Source: CAZJYI01 sp964550025
GTDB lineage: Bacteria > Verrucomicrobiota > Kiritimatiellia > UBA8416 > CAYOBW01
Direction: 5' to 3'
DNA length: 64,000 bases
Assembly (NCBI GenBank): GCA_964550025.1
Contig: CAZJYI010000018.1
Location: forward strand, 39,025-103,024
Positions 51,953-60,544 of this stretch are shown piece after piece (within the stretch, counting starts at the first letter, position 1; each line of letters starts with the position of its first letter). The notes beneath the pieces were generated by a model. That model made no database searches and had not been told where the DNA came from. It was given only the letters and a program-made list of their open reading frames with translations. Both the position numbers and the translations under genes were made by a program.

Positions 51953-52099
51953 TCGTATCGGGTGCGAGGTGGTCGCAGCCCACATCCCGCGAAACAACGA
52001 GATCACTGTACACCACCGTGGCGGCCGGATCAAGTGCTAATCTGGGGCGTAGTATACAGTGCCGTAGCGGCTGCTTCCGCGTGCGAGCCGGACGGCGAT

Positions 52100-53545
52100 C
52101 TACTCTTCTTTGAGCAGGTGCACGTCCCGTTGCGGGAAGGGAATACTGATGCCTTCCTTGTCGAAGGCCTCTTTGACCTGGCGCGTGATGTCCCAGTAAA
52201 CCGCCCAATAGTCAGCCGGTCGGGCCCAGGGACGCACGACGAAATTGACTGAAGAGTCGGCCAGCTCGTGGACCGCAACGACGGGTTCGGGGTCCTCAAG
52301 CGTCTTGGGATGCTCTCTGGCAATCCTGTCGAGCAAGGCTTGGGCCTTCTCGATGGAGTCGCCGTAGCCGATGCCGAATACCATGTCGACCCGGCGCTTG
52401 TCCGTACCGGTGATGTTGGTGATGACGTTGCCCCAGATCTCGTTGTTCGGCACGATCATCTGCCTGTTGTCCCAGGTCATGATCTGGGTGGACATCAGGT
52501 TCATGGCCGTGACAATCCCGGACACGCCGCCGGCTTCCACCGCGTCGTCGATGTCGAAGGGACGGTAGGCGAGAATCAGCAGGCCGCTGGCGAAGTTGCT
52601 GAGAGTTCCCTGCAGGGCCAGGCCGACGACGAAACCGGCCGCGGTGATGATGGCCAGCACGGGGCCGATCGGGATGCCCATCGCCGAGATGCCGACCATG
52701 ATCCCCACGAGGATGACCGATCGGCGCACGGCCGTGTTGAGAAAGACCTTGAGAAGCGAGGACATGCGCCGGGAGCGTCCCGTGGCCGTGTTCGTCGCTT
52801 TGCCAAGGATGATCGACAGGACCCAGAACGCCATCATGATGGCAAGGAACTTCGCGGTATTGACGGCCCACTTGATGCCCCCTTGCTCCGAGGTGAGCCA
52901 GCCGCTCAGAAAAGTCCACATGGCGGACGTGTCGGAGACATCGACAATTACCTCCGACACGGCGTCGCGGTATTTCAGATAGCCCTCGATGTCCCCGCCC
53001 TTGGAAGCAAGCTCGTCCAAGACCGCGTCGAGTCGCTCGATGAGTGCCGCACGCTCTCCCCGCAGCTCGGTGAGCACAGCGAGGATCGCCTTCTTGTTCG
53101 CCGAATCGCTCGCGGCCTTCGCTTTCGCGGTTTCGGCAACGGTCTCGAGAGAGTGGGTCTCTCCGTCGGCAACCGCGTTGGTGTCTACGGGCGTGACGGC
53201 CACGCCGCCCGTCAAGTCAGAGGCTCTCTCTGCCGCGGCCCCGGCCTTCTCGGCCTTCCTGGCCGCAACCGCGGCCGCATCGATCTGTTCGTTCCGGCGC
53301 TTGACGGCTATCTCCGCGTCGCTGATCTCTTTCACCTTCCGCTTCAGCAGGTCGCGCCACGCATCCGCCTCGACGATGAGCTCCTCCTGGGTCAGCGGCT
53401 TGACAAGCCATTTCAACTGGTCGACAGGGATGGCCGGGTCTTCTGCCGATGCGGCCTGGTACGCCTCCTGCGCCGACGCACCGCCCGTCACGATCAGTGC
53501 CATGGCCACAAGGGCCGCTGCCGCAAACTCTCTGTTTCGTTCCAT
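52100..53545 (-). CDS. MscS-family mechanosensitive ion channel
   Basis: A 481-residue channel protein. It begins with a signal-like hydrophobic segment (9-25), then a helical, Ala/Lys-rich periplasmic region (~60-180). Two to three transmembrane helices follow; the pore helix and beta domain are seen in AAGFVVGLALQGTLSNFASGLLI and the FDIDDAVEAGGVSGIVTAMN segment, then VPNNEIWGNVITN. It protects against osmotic downshock. ATG 53545 has GGAAGGTGGG ahead; the longer frame is not used. A terminator follows at 51913-51952. Confidence 0.93.
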   Translation of the reverse strand: MERNREFAAAALVAMALIVTGGASAQEAYQAASAEDPAIPVDQLKWLVKPLTQEELIVEADAWRDLLKRKVKEISDAEIAVKRRNEQIDAAAVAARKAEKAGAAAERASDLTGGVAVTPVDTNAVADGETHSLETVAETAKAKAASDSANKKAILAVLTELRGERAALIERLDAVLDELASKGGDIEGYLKYRDAVSEVIVDVSDTSAMWTFLSGWLTSEQGGIKWAVNTAKFLAIMMAFWVLSIILGKATNTATGRSRRMSSLLKVFLNTAVRRSVILVGIMVGISAMGIPIGPVLAIITAAGFVVGLALQGTLSNFASGLLILAYRPFDIDDAVEAGGVSGIVTAMNLMSTQIMTWDNRQMIVPNNEIWGNVITNITGTDKRRVDMVFGIGYGDSIEKAQALLDRIAREHPKTLEDPEPVVAVHELADSSVNFVVRPWARPADYWAVYWDITRQVKEAFDKEGISIPFPQRDVHLLKEE

Positions 53546-53753
53546 ATCGACCCACCTTCCCGTACGTTGTAGTTGCCGTCGCGGAGCCTCGTAGCACATG
53601 CCTCTGATGCCTCACGCTGCCCCAAGTACCTGGCCAGCACCTTAGGTGTCGCGGCCCAGGGAGTCAAGGCGCGGGGGGACCCACGGGTGCGTCTTTCGTA
53701 GCGCGTTGCGGCACAGTGACAAACCGCACCTCAAACACGCCTCGTTCACATCG

Positions 53754-53842
53754 GTCAACGATAACGGCGATCCGCCGCGGCGGAGTCGACGATGGCGAGA
53801 ATCTCGGAATCGTCCACCTTTATCGTCGCCGTTATCGTCAAC
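53754..53842. repeat. Inverted repeat with ACGATAACGGCGA core
   Basis: In the 499-bp gap between the MscS-type gene and the hemerythrin gene, a 13-bp core ACGATAACGGCGA (53758-53770) recurs inverted as TCGCCGTTATCGT (53826-53838), with weaker pairing on both sides. CCGCCGCGGCGG lies between. I see no gene in the gap. Confidence 0.65.
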
Positions 53843-54044
53843 CCGTTCAAGTGTTGCGCTTCGTGCGACTGAGAACATGACATCTGCGCTCAGCTTCACT
53901 GTTTGGCGTAATGCCTGGGTATGGAACTAGTTACGAGCGTGGAGCGCACTACCGTGCGGGTGGACCACCCGAGAAGGCGGACTGCGTCCGCGGTGCAAGA
54001 TGCGGGATGCGGGGAACACGATGGGACCCGGCACCCAGCGCCCA

Positions 54045-54467
54045 TCAGTCGTGGTCACCGTCGCAGATCACCTTCTTCAGGAATCTGGCAAGTCTCCGGT
54101 CGTGCGTTTCGGTCTGTTCACTGAACCAATCCACCAACCACTCCCGCAGTTCGGCCATCACGAGCTCCTTGGACGTGGCCTCAGTACAGAGGGTAGAGAG
54201 GGTGTCAATCTGGTTCCGGAATTCGTCGTGCTTGGCCCGGTGTGCGGCATAGCGAGGATAGCCCGTTCCCTGCATCAGGAACTCTTCCGCGTCAAAATGG
54301 TCGACGGCAAACGAGAGCAGTTTCACGATACTGGCGTGCACGGCCGACGGCTGGCAGTCGGGGTCCATGCACAGCTCGAAGAGTTCATCAACCAGGTAGA
54401 GGTACGCCTCATGCTGGTTGTCGATCAGCGGAATCCCGGTGCGGAACAGTTCCCTGTCAATCCTCAC
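54045..54467 (-). CDS. Bacteriohemerythrin-like protein
   Basis: A 140-residue four-helix bundle with di-iron ligands: H19 (IDNQHEAY), H57 and E61 (VDHFDAEE), H76 and H80 (YAAHRAKHDEF), and a C-terminal D123. The usual last His, five residues before that Asp, is Q118 here (WFSEQTETHD), with H122 next to the Asp, so the iron site may differ slightly. Such proteins bind O2 or NO, or sense them. A single-gene unit; the start is ATG 54467 without a strong ribosome-binding site. Confidence 0.9.
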   Translation of the reverse strand: MRIDRELFRTGIPLIDNQHEAYLYLVDELFELCMDPDCQPSAVHASIVKLLSFAVDHFDAEEFLMQGTGYPRYAAHRAKHDEFRNQIDTLSTLCTEATSKELVMAELREWLVDWFSEQTETHDRRLARFLKKVICDGDHD

Positions 54468-54593
54468 TGCTCAATCCCTTTGTTTTGCCCGACCCCGGTG
54501 CCGTCCCGACGCCGTCATGGCGCAACACGGCACAAGCAAGTATCATGATCGGCTTTATCCTGAATAACAAGGCAATATCGTTCCCGGCCGTTT

Positions 54594-54929
54594 GCGTTTC
54601 AAATCCCCGTTGCCCGTGCGGGTTCTGCGTTCCATGCCCCGCCGTTCCATTCCCCGATCGTAATCCCACTCCTCCCCCTCACCAATCGTCCCCGTGACCG
54701 CTCCGCTGCGATTGGTGTGTTGGAGAGTGGGATTACGATTGGGGAGGGTCGTGCATCCCGGACGTGGGCCATCCTCCTCCGTGGCACTCCGCGCTGGCTT
54801 CCCCCTCCGGTTGCCGCTGTGCTACGCCGCGACCTTCTGTTCAGATTGACTTCCCTCCCGCCATCCCGCATCTTCCGGCCGTCCGTTCCATCGGAGGGAT
54901 GGCTGAGTGGACGAAAGCACCGGTCTTGA
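54594..54929 (+). repeat. Left long direct repeat (copy 1), upstream flank plus 5' half of tRNA-Ser
   Basis: About 335 bp match the sequence 6179 bp downstream (60773-61108), with no net length change and about nine in ten bases identical by eye. The repeat contains a nested inverted repeat: 54652-54672 pairs with 54722-54744, and ACCAATCG (54681) pairs with CGATTGGT (54709). It ends inside the anticodon loop of a partial tRNA-Ser at 54929. It marks the left boundary of the island. Confidence 0.9.
54893..54929 (+). pseudogene. Partial tRNA-Ser (5' half only)
   Basis: The 37 bases are identical to the first 37 bases of the intact tRNA-Ser(UGA) at 61072, covering the acceptor 5' strand, D-arm and anticodon stem to CTTGA. 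From 54930 the sequence diverges (GAATCAGG instead of AAACCGG) and the 3' half is missing. This is the remnant left when an element integrates at the anticodon loop. Confidence 0.9.
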
Positions 54930-55097
54930 GAATCAGGTTTAGCTTGGCGCAGATTTGCGCGTGCTTGCCTGTCTATACAATGTCACACTCCGCAACCTTG
55001 CGCAATCACGCGCAACGGCACAAAAGTGGCACAAACGCCCGCTTGACCTCTGGCCTCGAGGTCGTCATCATCCAAACGGTATCTAGGGGCGCAGCCT

Positions 55098-55307
55098 GTG
55101 TTGCGCACATCTGCTTTGAGCCTCCACGACTCTGTTGCCTCCGAGGCCGTTGCCATAGGATCTATTGGGCACCGTTCCGCGTCCGTGTCGCGGGCCTATA
55201 CGCACGTCGGCGAGGCGGCCCTCAAGGCCGCCGCGGGCGTGTTCCCGGATCTGACGCCGAAAGAGGCGACACTGCAGGAAAAGAAGAAAGCGAGGGCGGA
55301 GCCATGA
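55098..55307 (+). pseudogene. Tyrosine recombinase (phage integrase) C-terminal remnant
   Basis: The 69-codon frame reads SLHDSVASEAVAIGSIGHRS, then SVSRAYTHVGEAALKAAAGVFPDL, the characteristic end of tyrosine recombinases with the GHRS box and the nucleophile Tyr in RAYTHV. The catalytic Arg-His-x-x-Arg region and the whole N-terminus are absent: the 170 bp between the tRNA scar and this frame do not encode them. Its stop overlaps the ATG of the next gene (ATGA). It identifies the island as integrase-borne. Confidence 0.8.
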
Positions 55308-55921
55308 AGCTGCCCGAACTGCCGACGGACAACCTGTATAAGTTCGTTGCTCTGGCCGGGATCACATTGGTTCTCGCGGCTATGCTCCCTTTCTACTACG
55401 CGCATCTGCAATCGATGGAAGCCATCAAGGCACGGGGAGAGTTCGACGGAATCGAGAGGCGGTTGGGTGTGTTGAGGAGACAGATCCTGGCTTGGGGCGA
55501 GCGTGAGCAAGAGACAACGCAGAATGCGCGGGGGGATGGCGTTCAAGACGTGGATTCGGAACAGGCGCGCTTGCTGGAAGACAACGCCGAACTGATGCGG
55601 GAGGTTATAGAACTGGACACCCGGGCGAGACTGAATCGCTATTTATCGAGAGTGAGGTTGTGTGGCATCGCCGCGGGGTTCTTGTTGCTGCTAGTGGGCG
55701 GGGCTATGGCGTGGCGTGGATTCTATCTCTGGTACGAGAGGCTACAACGTCCGCTGGATGAGATACTCGCGAAGCAGTGCGCCAGGGAGAAAAGGGCGTT
55801 AGAGAAGCTCGAGAATGGGGACGCCTCTGTCGAGGCGGTGCCGGACGACGGCGAGAAAGCGGGGGCGGAGAAGAGTGCAATGGGGGTGGGGGAAGGAGAG
55901 AAAGCGAGGGCCGCGGGATGA
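55304..55921 (+). CDS. Island membrane protein with coiled coil between two helices
   Basis: Not recognised. The 205-residue protein has a transmembrane helix at ~12-30, a long charged coiled coil (~36-105) containing IELDTRARLNRYLSRVRL, a second helix at ~123-142, and a charged Ala/Glu-rich tail. GAGGGCGGAG lies directly before the ATG. It overlaps both neighbours by four bases (ATGA), so it is coupled to the next gene. A decayed partial copy lies at 60545-60643 at the other end of the island. Confidence 0.8.
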   Translation: MKLPELPTDNLYKFVALAGITLVLAAMLPFYYAHLQSMEAIKARGEFDGIERRLGVLRRQILAWGEREQETTQNARGDGVQDVDSEQARLLEDNAELMREVIELDTRARLNRYLSRVRLCGIAAGFLLLLVGGAMAWRGFYLWYERLQRPLDEILAKQCAREKRALEKLENGDASVEAVPDDGEKAGAEKSAMGVGEGEKARAAG

Positions 55922-56433
55922 GTTCCGAGCAAGTGACGGCCGTTTGTGCGGTCTGCGTGGCTGTGTTGGCTCTTGGTGTGACGCTGTGGCAGGGCTATCT
56001 GACGAGGAAGCACAACCGTTTGTCCGTTCAACCGGCGGTTCTGATGTTTCTCAAGGCCGACCGAACGGTAGCGATCGAACTGAGAAATTCGGGAATCGGG
56101 CCGGCCTTTCTTGAAGCTGTTGAGGTGGCAGTGGACGGTGAGATTGTCCAAGCGGGTGAACCGATCATGTGGAACGAGATACTCGAAAAATGCGGGCTCA
56201 ATGTAGTGGACAAAGGCGAAACCGTTGGGCTGTCGCAAACACGCGGTATCGTTCTGCGGGCCGGCGAGGTATTGGGGCTCGTGGCGTGGGAATCCCGGGA
56301 TGAGCCGGGAGAGGCCTATCGCAAGTTGGATGCGTTGAATATGCGAGTTCGCTACCGTTGCATTTATGGTCGCGCGTTCGTCGCCGCCTACCATGAAGAT
56401 GTGCCGTGGCCTTCCGGGGCACCGGCGGGTTGA
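55918..56433 (+). CDS. Island single-helix membrane protein
   Basis: Not recognised. The 171-residue protein has one N-terminal transmembrane helix (~5-27: VTAVCAVCVAVLALGVTLW), then a basic stretch and a predicted beta-rich soluble domain (AVLMFLKADRTVAIELRNSGIGPAFLEAVEV ... MRVRYRCIYGRAFVA). The pattern of short helix then Ig-like domain is common in small phage/plasmid-borne membrane proteins. The ATG overlaps the stop of the upstream gene (ATGA). Confidence 0.8.
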   Translation: MSSEQVTAVCAVCVAVLALGVTLWQGYLTRKHNRLSVQPAVLMFLKADRTVAIELRNSGIGPAFLEAVEVAVDGEIVQAGEPIMWNEILEKCGLNVVDKGETVGLSQTRGIVLRAGEVLGLVAWESRDEPGEAYRKLDALNMRVRYRCIYGRAFVAAYHEDVPWPSGAPAG

Positions 56434-56465
56434 GGAAGAGAAGAGACAAAGGTAGCAGGTAGGTT

Positions 56466-57023
56466 ATGTCCGCTGCGGTACTAGAATGGCTGCACAAGTG
56501 GTTTGCCTCACCCCCGAGGATCTGGGCTCCTATCGCGCTTGCCACAACTGCGCTGCTGTGGTTACCGAAGGGGATAACCGATAGGCTGAGCTTGACGGAT
56601 TGGGTATCCAACTTCCGTATGTTGATCGGGCTCTGTTGGTTGGTTTCGTGTGCCGTGCTGTTGTCCCACGCGGCCCTCTGGGTCTGCGATCGATTAAGGC
56701 GGCGGCTCAGCGTTCGGGCTCAGATCAATGAGGGTCGTAGGGCGCTCCTGGCGCTATCGTTACAGGAGAAAGAGCTACTTGCATACTACATCGCGGGCAA
56801 GATAAAGACACGTAACCTCCGGTTGAAAAGCGGCGTAGTCGGGGGACTCGTCGATGCGGACATACTCTACAGGTCAGCCACTGTCGGCGACGTGCGGGGA
56901 TTCGACTACAACATACAGCCGTGGGCGTGGAAGGAGCTGAACCGGTTTCCGGAGCTATTGGAGCCCGAACTCTCGCGAGTGAAGAAGAACCTACGGCGTG
57001 GGGGGCGGTCGTACCGCGGATGA
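56466..57023 (+). CDS. SieB-like superinfection exclusion protein
   Basis: A 185-residue protein with two transmembrane helices (~18-36 and ~50-72) followed by a cytoplasmic domain. The C-terminal part (LQEKELLAYYI, LRLKSGVVGGLVDADILYRS, YNIQPWAWKELNRFPELL) resembles phage superinfection exclusion protein B (SieB), which aborts infection by related phages through the inner membrane. It follows two coupled membrane-protein genes by 32 bp, so the three may be a unit. Similarity is by eye and the exact family needs a profile search. Confidence 0.65.
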   Translation: MSAAVLEWLHKWFASPPRIWAPIALATTALLWLPKGITDRLSLTDWVSNFRMLIGLCWLVSCAVLLSHAALWVCDRLRRRLSVRAQINEGRRALLALSLQEKELLAYYIAGKIKTRNLRLKSGVVGGLVDADILYRSATVGDVRGFDYNIQPWAWKELNRFPELLEPELSRVKKNLRRGGRSYRG

Positions 57024-57466
57024 AGTTCACGGGAGTCGGGGTCAAGCCTGGACTTAAGACTTAGCCGCGAACGACCACTCTGCATCGACCCCTTCTTGTC
57101 ATACAGCACTATGTGCCTGGCCACCTCGGACGATCTACAGACAAAGGCCGCCTCCAGACGTGCAGACTGCGGCTCTCCCGCGGACTCGTTAAGTTCCTAA
57201 TCCGGGATCGAGCCCGATGGGGCCCGACAACCGTTTGAACCCGTGCTGCCGGACAATAGTCGAGGTCCGCTGGGACGGGACTTGCGCGAAGACGCTTGAA
57301 CTCATCGGACGGGCAGAGTATGGTGCTGAGAGCTTTTGGCCGTGGGAACATGGTTGCCGAGACACCGCACCATTACGGTGTCCAAGGGCGGAGGAGTGCT
57401 GCACAATTCTTCGTTAGACCGGTCCAAGAATCAGGTGATTGCCGCAGATTCCGATGAGGGGGAAGC
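57024..57466. other. Island gap with no recognised gene
   Basis: This 443-bp stretch between the SieB-like and pentapeptide-repeat genes has only short open frames with no ribosome-binding site or family resemblance. The longest plus-strand frame (57217-57417, 66 codons) has several Cys but no recognisable motif. The promoter of the pentapeptide gene should lie near its right end. Confidence 0.5.
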
Positions 57467-58645
57467 ATGAGACCCATATGGACAGTGCTACTGACGGGTC
57501 TGGGTTGTCTGAGCTGGCTGTGGTGCGCCGACTCTGCGGACGCTGCCAGAGTTGTTATATCCAACAGGCAGGGAACGGTCGTTTTTGACAAGGACTACTC
57601 ATGTAGGGCAGAAGCCCTGCGCGCGCATCTGGACGCCGAACGGACAAATGTGGTTAGCAACCTGAATCTCACCGGCTGGGACGTCAGTGGTAGTGCACTG
57701 ACGAACGTAACGTTCAGCAAGGTCGTTTTGAGAGGGGCAGACTTCTCCCGTTGCAGGCTTGAAGATGTGGGATTCACCGAGTGCGACCTAGGCAGGGCGT
57801 TTTTCGTCGACGCTGTCTTCGTCGGGGATTGCAGCTTCACTACGTGCCAAGCACCCGAAGCCGACTTCGCGCGGATTGCCGTGAATCGGAATCAGAGCAT
57901 CAGCTTCGACCACAGCAAGTTGGATGGAGCTGGCTTCACACAAGCGACCATCGACAGAGGTTCGTTCCTTGATGCACGCCTTTTCGGCGCAGATTTCTCC
58001 GGTGCCGGGGTGCAGTGGCGCACGTTCCTTGGGGCAGATGAGGCCGGTCTACATAGCGTACGGAACGAGCTTCGCGCGAATGGTTGCCGCGAACTTGAAA
58101 GGGCGGTTACCCGCGCGATTGAGTACGACCGCACACAGCTGCTTGAATTGTGGCAACTGAGGGCCATACGTCGGCTTCTGTTTGATTTCACGTGTGCCTA
58201 CGGTGCGCAGCCTACGCGACCGCTTGCCTTGATTGTGTGGGTCTGGGGGCTGGCAACGCTCTGCTACGCTGGCTGCGTGGTGTTCCTCGGCGATTCTGGT
58301 CTGCTGCTCACCGTGGTGCGAGCACGCCGGCGTTCCGTTGGCCGGCCGCTGGTCACGTCCGTGCGCCTGAGATTCGTGCCGCGCAGGAAGCGTCACTGCC
58401 GACTTGCCCGTCCGCTCGGAGTGATCGCCACGCTCGCGACAGCTGCGGCCTTCAGTCTGCACTGCGCGGTGACGCTGAAGTTCCAGTGGTTCGATGCGGG
58501 ACAATGGTTGCGAATGCTCCAGAAGCGCGAGTACAGTGTCGTGCCCTACGGTTGGGCCAGGACGCTGTCAGGCGTGCAATCGCTGCTGAGTTTGTACCTG
58601 GTTGCAATGTGGTTGATTTCAACGTTTGGCCGACCATTCGGGTAG
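57467..58645 (+). CDS. Exported pentapeptide-repeat membrane protein
   Basis: A 392-residue protein with a signal peptide (~1-26). Residues ~70-200 consist of pentapeptide repeats of the A(D/N)LxX type (VVLRGADFSRCRLEDVGFTECDLG-like, LDGAGFTQATIDRGSFLDARLFGADFSGA split over several turns). The C-terminal half has three hydrophobic segments (~252-275, ~320-340 and ~375-388) around a basic region, ending ARTLSGVQSLLSLYLVAMW. GAGGGGGAAG precedes the ATG. Pentapeptide proteins with a membrane part occur as accessory factors; the role here is unknown. Confidence 0.85.
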   Translation: MRPIWTVLLTGLGCLSWLWCADSADAARVVISNRQGTVVFDKDYSCRAEALRAHLDAERTNVVSNLNLTGWDVSGSALTNVTFSKVVLRGADFSRCRLEDVGFTECDLGRAFFVDAVFVGDCSFTTCQAPEADFARIAVNRNQSISFDHSKLDGAGFTQATIDRGSFLDARLFGADFSGAGVQWRTFLGADEAGLHSVRNELRANGCRELERAVTRAIEYDRTQLLELWQLRAIRRLLFDFTCAYGAQPTRPLALIVWVWGLATLCYAGCVVFLGDSGLLLTVVRARRRSVGRPLVTSVRLRFVPRRKRHCRLARPLGVIATLATAAAFSLHCAVTLKFQWFDAGQWLRMLQKREYSVVPYGWARTLSGVQSLLSLYLVAMWLISTFGRPFG

Positions 58646-58646
58646 G

Positions 58647-59558
58647 CTAGCGACCTTGTGAGTGGTATGCGGCTTCGAAGCCGACAAAGTACAAGCGACC
58701 CTCCCCGGCCGCGGGAGGGGTCCGTCCCCCGGTAGTTCCCAGGGTGATGCGCCCACCAATACCGTACAGCAGCGGGGGAGTGACCCACGTGAGAGAGGCG
58801 TCGAACGACATCTCCTCATCCAGCCCACGCGCCTTGATTGTTTCCGGCTGGTTGAAACAGTGGTAGTAGCGCATGGCGATCTCGCAACGCAAGGGGAACG
58901 TTCGTTGGCGGAACAGGAGGCGCCCGAGGTCAGCGTTCCATGCCACTTGGCCCCGGGCCCTGCCGTGGCCCGGATGGTCGAGGGACAGGCCGTCATGCAG
59001 TTGCGACTCCAGCGGTTCGACCCACTCAAAGGTCAGAGATGCTGACGGCATCGGAAATCGCAAGTTCGGGAGAGCCTGAGAGTAGTGGCCTTCGACCCCG
59101 ATGGTCATGTTGATGTTGTTCAGAGACTGGTCGGCCTCTCCTGCCGCCCGGATTCCCGCGACCAAGGCACCATAGTCCGCTACGGGAGCAGAGTTCTGCA
59201 TGCCACCTGCGGTGTACAGATCCACCAACCGCGAGAGCCGCATAGATAGAGCTTGTGGGGTGCCATTGATTGCGTCATCGGTGTAGAAAGTGCCATCATA
59301 GTAACACTCAAGGAGCGTGTCGCCGCGGTCGTCTTCATGCAGGAACAGATCGAGAAGGCCTACGTGCGCCCTGTAGCCCCACGCTGTTTCCCCCTGCTCG
59401 TCGAATGCGAACAGGAACTGGTCGTGGGCATCAAAGTACCTGAATAGCCGGAAGGTCCTGTCTACAGCATTCTCGACGCGGCCCCCCTCTGCCGTGCGCG
59501 GCAATACGAGCATCCCAGCCACCAGAACAAGAACCGGTATCAAAGCGTGTCCGCACAT
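58647..59558 (-). CDS. Predicted outer-membrane or periplasmic protein (island)
   Basis: Not recognised. The 303-residue protein has a signal peptide (hydrophobic ~6-20, cleaved near AEGG). The remainder shows alternating strand patterns with aromatic residues (FRLFRYFDAHDQFLFAF, LLECYYDGTFYTDD, CEIAMRYYHCF), suggesting a beta-barrel. ATG 59558 has GAGGTGA a few bases ahead; ATG 59573 lacks one. Convergent with the pentapeptide gene and 18 bp after the next minus-strand gene, with which it forms a pair. Confidence 0.75.
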   Translation of the reverse strand: MCGHALIPVLVLVAGMLVLPRTAEGGRVENAVDRTFRLFRYFDAHDQFLFAFDEQGETAWGYRAHVGLLDLFLHEDDRGDTLLECYYDGTFYTDDAINGTPQALSMRLSRLVDLYTAGGMQNSAPVADYGALVAGIRAAGEADQSLNNINMTIGVEGHYSQALPNLRFPMPSASLTFEWVEPLESQLHDGLSLDHPGHGRARGQVAWNADLGRLLFRQRTFPLRCEIAMRYYHCFNQPETIKARGLDEEMSFDASLTWVTPPLLYGIGGRITLGTTGGRTPPAAGEGRLYFVGFEAAYHSQGR

Positions 59559-59576
59559 CGTGTCACCTCGCATCCG

Positions 59577-60020
59577 CTATGGTTCTTGCTGGAATTTGAA
59601 GATGTCGTTGCACAACTCACTCAACTCTCGGAGCGTGACGTCCCGGCTGCGCATTGCTTTGAGGATCTCGTACCTGGCTTGGGTGCGATCCTCCTTGTAG
59701 TCCTTTTCATACTCCGCAGCCACCGTGCCGGAGCGTAGGTGCCTGATCAGCTTCGGCGTAATGTGCCGGGCCAAGTCGTGTCGGCCGATGCACTCCCGCA
59801 CGGTGAGGTTCCCCGCATTCTCGAAAGGCTCAGTTGTGTACGCTTTGTACTTGAAGAACTCATACACGGCACGATCGCAGTAGCATGCTCCAGTCCAGCA
59901 ACGCACAGGCGGATGCTGCTCCCCCCCCGCGTCGATCAAGTACGCCCCCAGAATGCACGCTGAGGCGAGACCGATTGCGACGGCGTGGTTCACGGGACTG
60001 CCTCCGCATGGTAGCTTCAT
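59577..60020 (-). CDS. Island protein with N-terminal membrane segment
   Basis: Not recognised. The 147-residue protein has one hydrophobic segment (~12-28, AVAIGLASACILGAYLI), then a Cys-containing stretch (CWTGACYCDRAVYEFF) and a charged helical C-terminus. GGAG sits about 12 bases before ATG 60020. It is upstream of and probably cotranscribed with the outer-membrane-like gene. Confidence 0.7.
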   Translation of the reverse strand: MKLPCGGSPVNHAVAIGLASACILGAYLIDAGGEQHPPVRCWTGACYCDRAVYEFFKYKAYTTEPFENAGNLTVRECIGRHDLARHITPKLIRHLRSGTVAAEYEKDYKEDRTQARYEILKAMRSRDVTLRELSELCNDIFKFQQEP

Positions 60021-60283
60021 CTGTGACCGCACTCCTGCTCGCTCCGCATTCCGGCGCAATCGAATCTTGATTCCCGGACGGACTAGAACCAAGCATCTCT
60101 TGGCCGTAGCGAAGCTGCGCATTTACGTCTACTGAAGAACGCGAATGGAGTCAAGACTTGTGTGCTGGCCCCTAACTCGAACGGTGCTTTACGTTGCGCG
60201 CAACAGCTTCTGCCAGGCATCGACTCCACGCTTGACATTGGGTCTGATGAAGGCGCTCTGCACTTCAGCAGATCGTGCTTCTT

Positions 60284-60340
60284 GAGTCAATCGAGTCAAT
60301 CAGGGACATCCGTTAGAGGGGGAGTCAATCAGAGTCAATC
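60284..60340. repeat. Four GAGTCAATC repeats
   Basis: The 9-mer occurs at 60284, 60293, 60322 and 60332 as two tandem pairs, in the otherwise empty 378-bp gap 60021-60398 and just upstream of the REP-associated transposase scar. It may be the remains of that transposase's upstream region. The irregular spacing and short length are not CRISPR-like. Confidence 0.7.
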
Positions 60341-60398
60341 GGGGTTACCTTGAGATATGGAGTTTGTGTGGGAAAGGTAGGTATGTCTTAGCGGGGAG

Positions 60399-60479
60399 AT
60401 GGCACGGCGTCTTCGAGTAGATTTTACTGGGGCGATCTGCCGCGTGACGGGGCGCATGGTGGGGGAGAGGCAGGGCAGC
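60399..60479 (+). pseudogene. REP-associated tyrosine transposase (RAYT) N-terminal fragment
   Basis: The frame starts MARRLRVDFTGAICRVTGRM then VGERQ, matching the first ~25 residues of Y1_Tnp/RAYT transposases (MARxLRxxxxGAxYHVxxRG). The His of the usual YHV is changed to Arg, and homology is lost after residue 27; the His-x-His and Tyr active-site regions are absent. These enzymes move REP palindromes, which are common in this window. Confidence 0.75.
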
Positions 60480-60544
60480 GACGCAAGGTGTCGGCAGTGC
60501 TCCACGAGGGGTTCGAACATGCGGCACTTTGCCTACAAGCGCGT

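Noticed and set aside
52268..53572. 434-codon plus-strand open frame
   Set aside because: Antisense to the clear MscS-type channel gene; no motif.
53646..53930. 94-codon plus-strand frame in the gap before the hemerythrin gene
   Set aside because: No ribosome-binding site or family; it runs through an inverted repeat.
54893..54980. A second functional tRNA-Ser
   Set aside because: Only the 5' half to the anticodon is present; the 3' anticodon stem, variable arm, T-arm and acceptor strand are replaced by unrelated sequence.
60284..60340. Possible CRISPR array from repeated GAGTCAATC
   Set aside because: The units are only 9 bp, spacing is irregular, and there are no cas genes.
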